Below, one piece after another: positions 54,830-62,524 of a DNA stretch of 64,000 nucleotides; position 1 is the stretch's first letter, and every line of letters begins with the position of its first letter. Made by a program: the position numbers and the translations under genes. The notes below the pieces were generated by a model, which ran no database searches, was not told where the DNA came from, and was given only the letters and a program-made list of their open reading frames with translations. Source of the stretch: Miltoncostaea marina (GTDB lineage Bacteria > Actinomycetota > Thermoleophilia > Miltoncostaeales > Miltoncostaeaceae). The stretch is from NCBI RefSeq assembly GCF_018141525.1, contig NZ_CP064655.1, positions 558,001-622,000 on the forward strand, read 5' to 3'.

Positions 54830-56374
54830 ATGCTCCGTGCCCGACCCCTTCGCGCGCTCGCGGCCACCGTCGCCGCGACCGCCGCCGCGTTGGTGGCGCT
54901 CGCGCCCGCCGACCAGGCCGCCGCCGCGCCCGCCTGCACCAAGTTCGCCGCGTCCGCCGGGAGCGACTCCGCGGCCGGCACCCAGTCCGCCCCCTACAGG
55001 ACCGTGCAGAAGCTCGCCGACAGCCTCGGGGCCGGCCAGGTGGGCTGCCTGGCCGCCGGCGAGACCTTCGGCGGCGTGAAGATCACCCGCGACGGCATCA
55101 CGCTGACCAGCGCCCCCGGCGGCGCCAAGGCGACGGTGCGCGGCAGCCTCTGGGTGACCGACGCCGCGGACGACGTGACCATCGAGAACCTGGTGCTCGA
55201 CGGCTCCGGCACGAGCGCCCGGGTGAGCTTCGACACCCAGGGCGACCGCACCCGCTTCCTCGGCAACGACATCACGAACCGCAACACGGCGATCTGCCTG
55301 CACGTCGGCTCGAACATCGGCTCGGGCATCGCGTACGACGTGGTGATCGACGGCAACCGCATCTTCGACTGCGGCCGCATGCCGGCGACCGGCTTCGACC
55401 ACGGCATCTACGTCAACCACGCGTACGACACCCGGATCACCAACAACCTGATCTACGACAACGCCGACTACGGCGTGCACCTGTACCCGGGAGCCAACCG
55501 CACCTACGTCGCCAACAACGTGATCGACGGCAACGGCCGGGGGATCACGTTCTCGAGCGAGGGCTCGCTGACCTCCTCGGACAACGTGGCCGAGAACAAC
55601 ATCATCAGCAACTCGCTGCAGACCACCAACGTCGAGTCCTGGTGGGGCGGCCCGGTGGGGCGCAACAACGTGGCCAGGGCCAACTGCCTCTGGAACGGCC
55701 GCAAGGGCAACTACAGCCTCTCGAACGGCGGCTTCACGCTGAGCGGCAACATCGAGAAGGACCCGCTGTTCGCGAACCGCGGCGCGAAGGACTTCTCGCT
55801 GCGCGCCGGCAGCCCCTGCGTCGGCAAGGGCCCCCAGGCCTCGGCCGCGCCGGCCCCGCCGCCGTCGTTCCGCGAGCTGCCGCCGGCCGCCCCGTCGCCC
55901 GCGCCCGCCGCGCCGAAGGAGCGCTCACTGCAGCGCGACATGGGCCTGGGCGACCGGGCCATGTCGCAGCCGCTCACGCCGAAGCAGCGCCAGGTCGGCG
56001 CCCTGGCCAGGCCCACGCTGCGCCAGCTGACGGTCAACCGCCGCGCCGTCGTGCGCCTGTCGGTCAAGGTGCGCCAGCTCGAGCGGCGGGTGCTGCGCCG
56101 GTCGAGCACGCGGATCCCGGCGGCCCTGCGCACGCCGGCCCGCCGCGTGACGCCGGCCCAGATGCGCGCCGCGCGCATCGCCGCCGTCAGCTCGCTGCGG
56201 CGCGTGACGGTGGTGCTCAACGCCCTGCGCGCCAGCGACCTGCGGGTGCCGGCCGTCAGGGTGCCGCGCCGGGTGCGCCCCACGGTGGCCCAGATGCGCG
56301 TCACCGAAAAGCTCGCCCGCGTCACCCTGCGCCGCGCGGAGCTCGCCGACCGCATCCTGGCCAGGCGCGCCTAG
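54830..56374 (+). CDS. Secreted parallel beta-helix protein, paralogue with basic C-terminal tail
   Basis: A 514-residue exported protein whose first 340 residues closely copy the 52010 product: signal peptide AATVAATAAALVALAPADQA, then SAAGTQSAPYRTVQKLADSL, DVTIENLVLDGSGTSARVSF, HGIYVNHAYDTRITNNLIYD and YSLSNGGFTLSGNIEKDPLF. The PKD/CBM part is replaced by a Pro/Ala linker and a very basic helical tail of about 150 residues (RPTLRQLTVNRRAVVRLSVK, LRRSSTRIPAALRTPARRV). The tail might bind acidic polymers such as cell-wall or capsular material; that is speculation. It follows the paralogue by 210 bp and has its own sigma-28-like promoter. Confidence 0.85.
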   Translation: MLRARPLRALAATVAATAAALVALAPADQAAAAPACTKFAASAGSDSAAGTQSAPYRTVQKLADSLGAGQVGCLAAGETFGGVKITRDGITLTSAPGGAKATVRGSLWVTDAADDVTIENLVLDGSGTSARVSFDTQGDRTRFLGNDITNRNTAICLHVGSNIGSGIAYDVVIDGNRIFDCGRMPATGFDHGIYVNHAYDTRITNNLIYDNADYGVHLYPGANRTYVANNVIDGNGRGITFSSEGSLTSSDNVAENNIISNSLQTTNVESWWGGPVGRNNVARANCLWNGRKGNYSLSNGGFTLSGNIEKDPLFANRGAKDFSLRAGSPCVGKGPQASAAPAPPPSFRELPPAAPSPAPAAPKERSLQRDMGLGDRAMSQPLTPKQRQVGALARPTLRQLTVNRRAVVRLSVKVRQLERRVLRRSSTRIPAALRTPARRVTPAQMRAARIAAVSSLRRVTVVLNALRASDLRVPAVRVPRRVRPTVAQMRVTEKLARVTLRRAELADRILARRA

Positions 56375-56390
56375 CCGGGGCGGGGCGGGC

Positions 56391-56425
56391 GGCGACGGGG
56401 CGGCCCCCCGGGGCGCCCCGTCGCC
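56391..56425. terminator. 12-bp perfect hairpin between convergent genes
   Basis: GGCGACGGGGCG (56391-56402) pairs with CGCCCCGTCGCC (56414-56425), 17 bp after the beta-helix gene stop and just before the end of the convergent glycosyltransferase gene. Confidence 0.7.
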
Positions 56426-56428
56426 GTG

Positions 56429-57703
56429 CTACGCCGCGGGCGCGGCCGGCAGGGCGGGGCCGTCGTACTCCCAGAGCAGCAGCCGCCGCAGCTCGGCGGT
56501 GTTGCGCTCGAGGTCGTACGCGGCCAGCACGCGCTCGCGGCCGGCGGCCGCCATGCGCGCGGCGCCGGCGGGGTCGTCGTGGATGCGGCGGATGGCGGCG
56601 GCGATCGCGGCCGGGTCGCCCTCGGGCACCAGCAGGCCCGTCTCGCCGTCGCGTACCAGCTCCGGGATGCCGGACAGCGACGACGCCACGACCGGCACCT
56701 CGGTCGCCAGCGCCTCCATCAGGGCCACCGGGATGCCCTCCATGTCGCCGTCGTCCGTGGTGACGCTCGGCAGCACCATCGCGTCGCTGCCCTTCAGGAC
56801 GGCGCTCACCTCGTCGCGGCTGCGGTGCCCGAGCAGCTCCACCCGGTCGCCGACGCCGAGCTCGGCGATGCGCGCCTCCAGGCGGCCGCGCAGCTCGCCG
56901 TCGCCCACGAGCAGGCAGCGCACCTCCAGGCCCTCGTCGCGCAGCCGCGCGACCGCCTCGACGAGATGGGCCTGACCCTTCTTCTCGCGCAGGCCGGCGA
57001 TGCACGAGACCGTGAAGGGGCCGCCCTCAGCCGGCCGGGGCGGCCGCGGCGTGAACGCGGTCAGGTCGACGCCGCAGCGGATGACCGAGGTCTTGGCCGC
57101 CGCCCAGTCGCCGTAGAGGCGCCCGAGCAGCGACCGGTTGAAGTCGGAGATCGTCACGACGAACGCGGCGTCGCGGATCTTCTCCTCGAGCATCGAGCGA
57201 TCGATGTAGATGTCGTGGGCGTGCGCCGTGAAGCTGTACGGCAGCCCGGTCAGGCGGTGGACGACGTTCGCCGCGAGGGCCGGGTGGGTGGCCCAGTGGG
57301 CGTGCACGTGGCTCACGCCGAGCGCCTGCATCTCGCGCGCGAAGCGCGCGGCCAGCGGCACCACGACGAGCGCCCGCAGCAGGAACGGGCGCGAGCGCAG
57401 GTTGCCCCGCAGCGCCGCCCACCAGGCGCCGAGGTAGGCGCGCGGCGCGCGCCGCAGCCAGTGGAGCTGGGCGGCGATGGTGGCCGGGGCGCCGACGTGC
57501 GCGTAGCGCGTCCGGCGGGCCAGCGGGGCGGCCTCGGGGTGCGACGTCTCGTCGCCGCGCGGCCGCAGCGGGAAGATCTCCACCCGGGCGCCGGTGCGCT
57601 CCAGCTCGATGATCTCGAACAGGATGAACGTCTCGGTCACCGTCGGGAACGCCGACATGATGTAGCCGACGCGCCGCGGGTCGGGCGCAGGGGTGCGGGT
57701 CAT
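56429..57703 (-). CDS. Glycosyltransferase family 4
   Basis: A 424-residue GT-B enzyme. The acceptor half has VGYIMSAFPTVTETFILFEI and VSHVHAHWATHPALAANVVH, FTAHAHDIYIDRSMLEEKIR. The donor half has SCIAGLREKKGQAHLVEAVA, the loop GHRSRDEVSAVLKGSDAMVL and the E-x7-E motif region EGIPVALMEALATEVPVVAS. It transfers an activated sugar to a polysaccharide or lipid acceptor on the cytoplasmic face. ATG at 57703. Confidence 0.92.
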   Translation of the reverse strand: MTRTPAPDPRRVGYIMSAFPTVTETFILFEIIELERTGARVEIFPLRPRGDETSHPEAAPLARRTRYAHVGAPATIAAQLHWLRRAPRAYLGAWWAALRGNLRSRPFLLRALVVVPLAARFAREMQALGVSHVHAHWATHPALAANVVHRLTGLPYSFTAHAHDIYIDRSMLEEKIRDAAFVVTISDFNRSLLGRLYGDWAAAKTSVIRCGVDLTAFTPRPPRPAEGGPFTVSCIAGLREKKGQAHLVEAVARLRDEGLEVRCLLVGDGELRGRLEARIAELGVGDRVELLGHRSRDEVSAVLKGSDAMVLPSVTTDDGDMEGIPVALMEALATEVPVVASSLSGIPELVRDGETGLLVPEGDPAAIAAAIRRIHDDPAGAARMAAAGRERVLAAYDLERNTAELRRLLLWEYDGPALPAAPAA

Positions 57704-57750
57704 GCGAACGGCACCCTAGTGGAGCGGCGGCCGGCCGGCGGCCGCGGGGC

Positions 57751-58509
57751 CTACTGGCCGGTGAGGAACAGCAGCAGGCCGAGGCCCGCGCCGAGCGCCA
57801 CGACGCCGCAGAGGATCTCCGTGCGCCGCTCGGCCACGACGGCCACGAGGGCGCCCACCGGCCGCGGCGCCGGAGCCCGGCGCAGCAGCGGCACGGCCGC
57901 GATCGCGCCCACGACCACCACCGCCCCGATCAGCCACACCAGCAGCGGCATCGAGCCGCCGCCGCCGTCGCGGGCGGCCGCCGCCGCGGCGGCCCGCTCG
58001 GCCTCCTCGGCCTGGCGCGCCTCCAGCAGGGCCCGGTCGCGCTCCCGCTGCGCCGCGATCTCGGCCTGGCGCTGCTCGCGGGCCTCGCGCAGGCGACGGG
58101 CCGCGGCGGCCTTGCGCGCGCGCTCGCGGCGGATCGCCGCCGCCCGCTCGCGCTGCTCGCGGGCCGCGCGCTCGCGGGCCGCGCGCTGACGGGCCAGGTC
58201 CGCCGCGCTCGGGCCGCTCGGCTCGGCCTCCTGCTCTGCCTCGGGCGCCGTGCCGGGGTCGGGCTGGGCCTCCGGGGTGGGCGTCGGCGTCGGGGTGGGG
58301 GTGGGCGTCGGCGTCGGGGTGGGCGTCGGCGTCGGCCGGGGGGCCGGCCGCGGGGCCGGTGGATCCGGCTGCGGCTGCGCGGTGGGCGGCACGGGGTCGG
58401 GGCCGCCGGGGACGCCGATCTGCTGCCCCGCGGCCACCGCGGTCAACGTGAGCAGGGCGATCGCCGCGACCATCGCGGCGAGGCGACCCACGATGCGGCC
58501 GACGTCCAC
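57751..58509 (-). CDS. Membrane protein with Pro-Thr repeat and coiled coil
   Basis: A 252-residue protein: signal or anchor helix (LAAMVAAIALLTLTAVAAGQ), an extended linker of about 11 Pro-Thr dipeptides (DNA repeat at about 58268-58340), a strongly charged coiled coil rich in Arg, Glu and Ala (residues about 110-180), then two C-terminal helices (LLVWLIGAVVVVGAIAAVPL and ILCGVVALGAGLGLLLFL). No family recognised. It lies between two glycosyltransferase genes on the same strand and may be a polysaccharide-assembly or envelope component. Confidence 0.75.
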   Translation of the reverse strand: MDVGRIVGRLAAMVAAIALLTLTAVAAGQQIGVPGGPDPVPPTAQPQPDPPAPRPAPRPTPTPTPTPTPTPTPTPTPTPEAQPDPGTAPEAEQEAEPSGPSAADLARQRAARERAAREQRERAAAIRRERARKAAAARRLREAREQRQAEIAAQRERDRALLEARQAEEAERAAAAAAARDGGGGSMPLLVWLIGAVVVVGAIAAVPLLRRAPAPRPVGALVAVVAERRTEILCGVVALGAGLGLLLFLTGQ

Positions 58510-58559
58510 GACCGGAGTCTAGTGGCCCCGCGGACGGGCGACCAGCGGCCCCGGCGCGC

Positions 58560-59681
58560 TCACCCGCGCAGCTCCCGGTAGAGCGCCTGCCACTGGCGGG
58601 CGACCCCCTCCAGCGTGAAATCGGCCAGCGCACGCCGCTGCGCCAGCCCGCCCAGCGCGGCCCGCCGGGCGGGGTCCTCGAGCAGCCCGGCGACCGCGTC
58701 GGCCAGCGCCTGCGGGTCGCGCCGGGGCACGAGCTCGCCGCAGCGGCCGTCGTCGAGGATCATCGGCATGCCGCCGACCCGGGTGGCCACGATCGCGCGG
58801 CCGGCCACCATGGCCTCGATCAGCGCGATCGGGCTGCCCTCCGAGTCGGACGGCAGCACCACCACGTCCAGCGAGCGCAGGATCGCCGGCACGTCCTCGC
58901 GCACGCCGAGCAGGTGCACGCGGTCGCCCACGCCGAGCGCGGCGATCCGGGCCTCGACCTCGCCGCGCAGGGGGCCGTCGCCGGCCACCACCAGGTGGGC
59001 CCCGGGCACGCGCCCGAGCAGCCGCGCGAACGCGTCCACGAGCACGTCGACCGCCTTCATCGGGCGCAGCATCGCGATCGCTCCGACGAGCGGCGTCTCC
59101 GGCGGCAGGCCGAGCTCGTCGCGCAGCCTGCCGGGCGCGCCGCGCAGCTCGTCGGGGTCGCGGAGCAGCCCGGTGGGGATGGTGCGCACCTTGCGGGCGG
59201 GCACGCGCTCGAGCTCGACCATGCGCCGGGCGTCCTCGGGCGAGACCGCGACGAACGCGGTGGACAGGCGCCCCACCCAGAGGCCGTCGATCAGCTTGCG
59301 CAGCCGCTGGCCCTCGTAGGTCCAGGAGTGCTCGGTGGCGATCACGACCGGCACGCCGGCGAGGCGGCCGAGCAGCGCGCCCCAGACGTTGGAGCCGAAC
59401 ATGTGGGAGTGCAGCACGTCCACCCGCTCGCGGCGCAGGTACCGCACCAGCGGCAGCCAGGCGAGGGGGGAGAGCGTGCGCCGGCGTCCGAGCATCAGCA
59501 CCCGCACGCCGGTCTCGTGGTCGATCGGGTCGCGGTTGCGCCCGGGGTCGCGGCTCGCGCAGACGACGACCTCGCAGCCGGGGCCCTCGAGCGCACGTGC
59601 GAGCCCCACGGTGAAGCGCTCCGCCCCGCCGCCGCGCACCGACTCGATGAGCATGACCACGCGCAGCGGCCGCTCGCTCAC
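58560..59681 (-). CDS. Glycosyltransferase family 4
   Basis: A 373-residue GT-B enzyme. The N-terminal half has VVMLIESVRGGGAERFTVGL and VLHSHMFGSNVWGALLGRLA; the donor half has VGAIAMLRPMKAVDVLVDAF, LVVAGDGPLRGEVEARIAAL and SDSEGSPIALIEAMVAGRAI with the E-x7-E pair. The GGGAERF start is common in enzymes of capsule or exopolysaccharide synthesis. The GTG at 59681 shares a GTGA overlap with the preceding acyltransferase gene; open frame beyond that is out of gene. Confidence 0.9.
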   Translation of the reverse strand: MSERPLRVVMLIESVRGGGAERFTVGLARALEGPGCEVVVCASRDPGRNRDPIDHETGVRVLMLGRRRTLSPLAWLPLVRYLRRERVDVLHSHMFGSNVWGALLGRLAGVPVVIATEHSWTYEGQRLRKLIDGLWVGRLSTAFVAVSPEDARRMVELERVPARKVRTIPTGLLRDPDELRGAPGRLRDELGLPPETPLVGAIAMLRPMKAVDVLVDAFARLLGRVPGAHLVVAGDGPLRGEVEARIAALGVGDRVHLLGVREDVPAILRSLDVVVLPSDSEGSPIALIEAMVAGRAIVATRVGGMPMILDDGRCGELVPRRDPQALADAVAGLLEDPARRAALGGLAQRRALADFTLEGVARQWQALYRELRG

Positions 59682-60775
59682 GCGTCCTCCCCGGCCCCGC
59701 GGCGGGCGCGCAGGCGGGCCCGCGCCCCGGCGGCGGCGCGGTGCGCCGCGAGGGCCGCGCGGCCGCGGGCCGACAGCGGCGCCGTCGCCCGCACCAGCGG
59801 GACGGCGCGGGCGATCAGGTCCTTGTAGGGGGCCGGCCCGGGCCCGAAGTCGAGCACCGCGACGCCCTCCGCGCCGAGGCCCTCCACGAGCGCGAGCATG
59901 GAGATCCAGCCGAGCGTCATGAGGTCGTCGCGCGAGCGGTCGAACGCGCCGGCGTAGGCGATCGCCGACGCCCCGTCGCCGACGAGGGCGAGGTCCCAGG
60001 CGACCATCGGGCCGCCCTCGATCGTCACCTGCACGAGGCGCGCCCGCCCCTCCGCGCCGAGCGCCCGGATGCCCTCCTCCGCGAAGCGCCTGCGCACCCC
60101 CGCGCCGGCGAGCAGGTTGGGGCCGTCGCCCGGGAAGTGCGCGGCGTGGAAGTCGAGCAGCGTCGCGAGGCGGCGCTCGATGAGGGGCCAGTCGTCGGTG
60201 TAGTCGACGGCGAGCACGACGCCGCGCTCGGCCGCCCGGCGCCGGGCCCTGCCGGCCTCCTTGCGGCGCTTGCGCATCGAGCGGGGCGGGTCGGCCAGCT
60301 CGAGCCGCCACGTCTCGGCCGGGGAGAGCCGCACGCGGGGGATCGCCGACCGCAGCGCCTCGGCCGTCACCTCGTCGGCGCCCATGCCGTCCAGCAGCAG
60401 GATGTCGCCGGGCTCCGCGGCGATCGCCGCGAGCAGATCGGCGCGCGCGGCGTCGTCGACCGCGGGCGGGGCGATGTCGAACCAGGCGTCGCCCTGGCCT
60501 AGGTGGCGCACGAGGCGCAGGCCGCCGCGCGAGAGCGACTCCAGGGGGGCCGCGGCCGCGACGGCGCGGTCGCGGTCGACGATCACGCAGCGGTGCTCGA
60601 CCGCGGCGCCGGCCTCCCGGGCCCAGGCGCGCAGCCAGGTCGTCCGGCGCAGCGGGTCGGCGGTGCGGCCGCCGGCGACGAGCTCGTCCCACCCGGCCGC
60701 GGCGAGGCGGTCGATCACCGCGTCACCGGTGCTCCGTGAGGTCCGTGCGCCGCCGCGCTCGCCCGTCGTCGTCAT
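59678..60775 (-). CDS. FemAB/CelD-like GNAT acyltransferase
   Basis: A 365-residue cytoplasmic protein of the BioF2-like/CelD acetyltransferase group. Typical phrases are GWDELVAGGRTADPLRRTTW, then LRLVRHLGQGDAWFDIAPPA, SMRKRRKEAGRARRRAAERG and VAWDLALVGDGASAIAYAGA, ending LDFGPGPAPYKDLIA. Relatives attach acyl or amino-acyl groups during exopolysaccharide or peptidoglycan synthesis. ATG 60775 follows GGGAG. It is coupled to the downstream glycosyltransferase gene by overlap. Confidence 0.82.
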   Translation of the reverse strand: MTTTGERGGARTSRSTGDAVIDRLAAAGWDELVAGGRTADPLRRTTWLRAWAREAGAAVEHRCVIVDRDRAVAAAAPLESLSRGGLRLVRHLGQGDAWFDIAPPAVDDAARADLLAAIAAEPGDILLLDGMGADEVTAEALRSAIPRVRLSPAETWRLELADPPRSMRKRRKEAGRARRRAAERGVVLAVDYTDDWPLIERRLATLLDFHAAHFPGDGPNLLAGAGVRRRFAEEGIRALGAEGRARLVQVTIEGGPMVAWDLALVGDGASAIAYAGAFDRSRDDLMTLGWISMLALVEGLGAEGVAVLDFGPGPAPYKDLIARAVPLVRATAPLSARGRAALAAHRAAAGARARLRARRGAGEDA

Positions 60776-60861
60776 CGTCGCTCCCACTCGGCGCTCCCCT
60801 GTCTCGCCGGGGCCCGGGGGCGGGCCTGCCGACGGCGTCGGAGAGGTGATCGGCACCGGAC

Positions 60862-60889
60862 CTCAAGGTGTAAAGTCCGCCGCCCGAAA
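60862..60889 (+). promoter_or_regulatory. Sigma-28-like promoter upstream of epimerase
   Basis: CTCAAG (60862-60867), 15 bases, then CCCGAAAG (60883-60890). The same geometry as 51755 and 54676, with CCGAAA in place of CCGATA. An inverted repeat CCCGAA-6-TTCGGG (60883-60900) overlaps the second box. The predicted leader is about 50 bases. Confidence 0.5.
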
Positions 60890-60947
60890 GGTCCTTCGGG
60901 ACTGGGGTCCCGGCCGGGTGAAGAGCATATCGACGAACGGGAGTGAC

Positions 60948-61913
60948 GTGAGAACGATCCTTGTGACCGGTGCGGCGGGGTACGTCGGCGGCGCACTCAC
61001 ACGACGTCTGCTCGACCAGCCCGAAACGTCGGTCATCGGCGTCGATTTCTGCGCGATGGACCACGGCGCCGAGGGCGTCCGGGAGATCATCGGGCGGCCG
61101 GGCTTCACGTTCGTCCGCGAGGACATCCGCAACACGGACGCCATCGAGCCGCTTCTCGAGCGGGCCGACGCCGTGGTGCACTTGGCGGCCATCGTCGGCG
61201 ACCCGGCCTGCCGGCGCGACCCCGACGAGACCGTGTCGATCAACATCGACGCCACCGGCCGCCTCATCGACGCCAGCAAGCGCCACGGCATCGAGCACTT
61301 CGTGTTCGTCTCGACCTGCAGCAACTACGGCGTCTCGGACACCTCGACGCTCGTCACCGAGGACGGCGACCTCAACCCCGTGTCGCTGTACGCGGAGAGC
61401 AAGGTCGCGGTCGAGAAGCGGCTGCTGGAGAACGGCGACCTGCCGGCCACGGTCTGCCGCTTCGCCACCGTCTACGGCGTGGCGCCGCGGATGCGCTTCG
61501 ACCTGACGGTCAACCAGTTCACGATCGAGGCGCTGCGCGACGGCGTGCTGGAGATCTACGGCGAGCAGTTCTGGCGCCCGTACGTGCACGTGGAGGACGC
61601 CGCCCGCGGCGTGCAGCTCGTGCTCGCGAAGCCCGACGTCGCCGTCGGCCGCGTCTACAACGTGGGCGACTCCGAGGAGAACTACACCAAGGGGATGATG
61701 TACGAGCTGCTCAAGGAGCGGCTCCCCGACCTCGAGGCGAAGTGGGTCTCCATCGACGAGGACCCGCGCTCCTACAAGGTGAGCTTCCAGCGCATCGCGG
61801 ACGAGCTGGGCTACGAGACGACCTGGGACGTGCCGCGCGGCATGGACCAGATCATCGAGTACGCCCGCCTCGGCGCCTTCCCCGAGCCGAAGGCCCCCCG
61901 CTTCCGCAACTGA
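60948..61913 (+). CDS. NAD-dependent epimerase/dehydratase (extended SDR)
   Basis: A 321-residue nucleotide-sugar enzyme. The cofactor loop is ILVTGAAGYVGGALTRRLLD, followed by VVHLAAIVGDPACRRDPDE, the catalytic STCSNYG and YAESKVAVEKRLLE (YxxxK), and the family segment WRPYVHVEDAARGVQLVLA. It probably makes a modified sugar for the adjacent exopolysaccharide genes; the exact reaction is not deducible. GTG 60948 is preceded by GGGAG. Divergent from the acyltransferase gene. Confidence 0.92.
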   Translation: MRTILVTGAAGYVGGALTRRLLDQPETSVIGVDFCAMDHGAEGVREIIGRPGFTFVREDIRNTDAIEPLLERADAVVHLAAIVGDPACRRDPDETVSINIDATGRLIDASKRHGIEHFVFVSTCSNYGVSDTSTLVTEDGDLNPVSLYAESKVAVEKRLLENGDLPATVCRFATVYGVAPRMRFDLTVNQFTIEALRDGVLEIYGEQFWRPYVHVEDAARGVQLVLAKPDVAVGRVYNVGDSEENYTKGMMYELLKERLPDLEAKWVSIDEDPRSYKVSFQRIADELGYETTWDVPRGMDQIIEYARLGAFPEPKAPRFRN

Positions 61914-61916
61914 CCC

Positions 61917-61951
61917 CCCGGCCCGCCCCCGCGTCGCGGGGGCGGGCCGGG
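61917..61951. terminator. Long GC hairpin after epimerase
   Basis: CCCGGCCCGCCCCCG pairs with CGGGGGCGGGCCGGG over about 15 bp, starting 4 bases after the stop codon. No T run follows. Confidence 0.65.
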
Positions 61952-61969
61952 CTGCTGCGGGCTGCGGGC

Positions 61970-62223
61970 CCGCCCCCCGACCGCCGATCGAGCCGTCGAC
62001 CGCGGTCCGATCGGGCACCCGGGCGCCGGCCCTGCCCCGGTCGCGCCCCGATGGTCCACTTGGCCACCCGCTCGAGGTCCATTCGGGCATCCGAGGCCGC
62101 CCCCCGATCGCCGATCGAGCCGCCGACCGCGGTCCGATCGGGCAGCCGGGCGCCGGCCCTGCCCCGGTCGCGCCCCGATGGTCCACTTGGTCACCCGCTC
62201 GAGGTCCATTCGGGCATCCGCGC
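61970..62223. repeat. 127-bp tandem repeat, two copies, with GGTCCANT half-sites
   Basis: Copy 1 (61970-62096) and copy 2 (62097-62223) are about 95% identical by eye. Each ends with GGTCCACTTGG and GGTCCATTCGG half-sites 23 bp apart, the same half-sites as the elements at 4.3 and 51.2-51.5 kb, but here arranged as direct rather than inverted repeats. Confidence 0.88.
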
Positions 62224-62297
62224 CGCCGGCCGCCCAGATCGTCCGAGGGAGCCTCCCGGCCGCGGTCCGATCGTGACCCCGGCCCGGCGGCCGGAGT

Positions 62298-62341
62298 GGT
62301 GCACCTTCCGATGGCCGATCCTGGCGCACCATTCGGTGGCC
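62298..62341. repeat. Two 19-bp imperfect direct repeats
   Basis: GGTGCACCTTCCGATGGCC (62298-62316) and GGCGCACCATTCGGTGGCC (62323-62341) differ at four positions. The layout echoes the half-site pairs just upstream with a different core. Confidence 0.6.
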
Positions 62342-62447
62342 GTTGACACCGTGCGAGTGGACGGCCGCTCGCCCCCGATCGGCTCGGGCGCCGCGGGGCG
62401 GGCGCTCCGCCCCCGTCCGGGGCGCCGCGGTCATCGCCCCGGAACGA

Positions 62448-62485
62448 CGACGGGCCCGGATCCGAGTGCGGATCCGGGCCCGTCG
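62448..62485. terminator. 17-bp perfect hairpin
   Basis: CGACGGGCCCGGATCC (62448-62463) pairs with GGATCCGGGCCCGTCG (62470-62485), extended by one inner G-C pair around a 4-base loop. It lies 40 bp after the stop of the minus-strand glycosylphosphotransferase gene and probably ends its transcript. Confidence 0.75.
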
Positions 62486-62524
62486 CCCGCGCAGCGCCCC
62501 GTCGGGAGGGCGTCTCCGCCGCCG

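Larger units (their letters stand above)
61914..62524. other. 611-bp intergenic region between convergent genes
   Basis: No gene is supported. It contains, in order, the epimerase hairpin, a 127-bp tandem repeat (61970-62223), a pair of 19-bp direct repeats (62298-62341) and a 17-bp hairpin (62448-62485). Open frames through it are low-complexity and follow the repeats. Confidence 0.7.
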
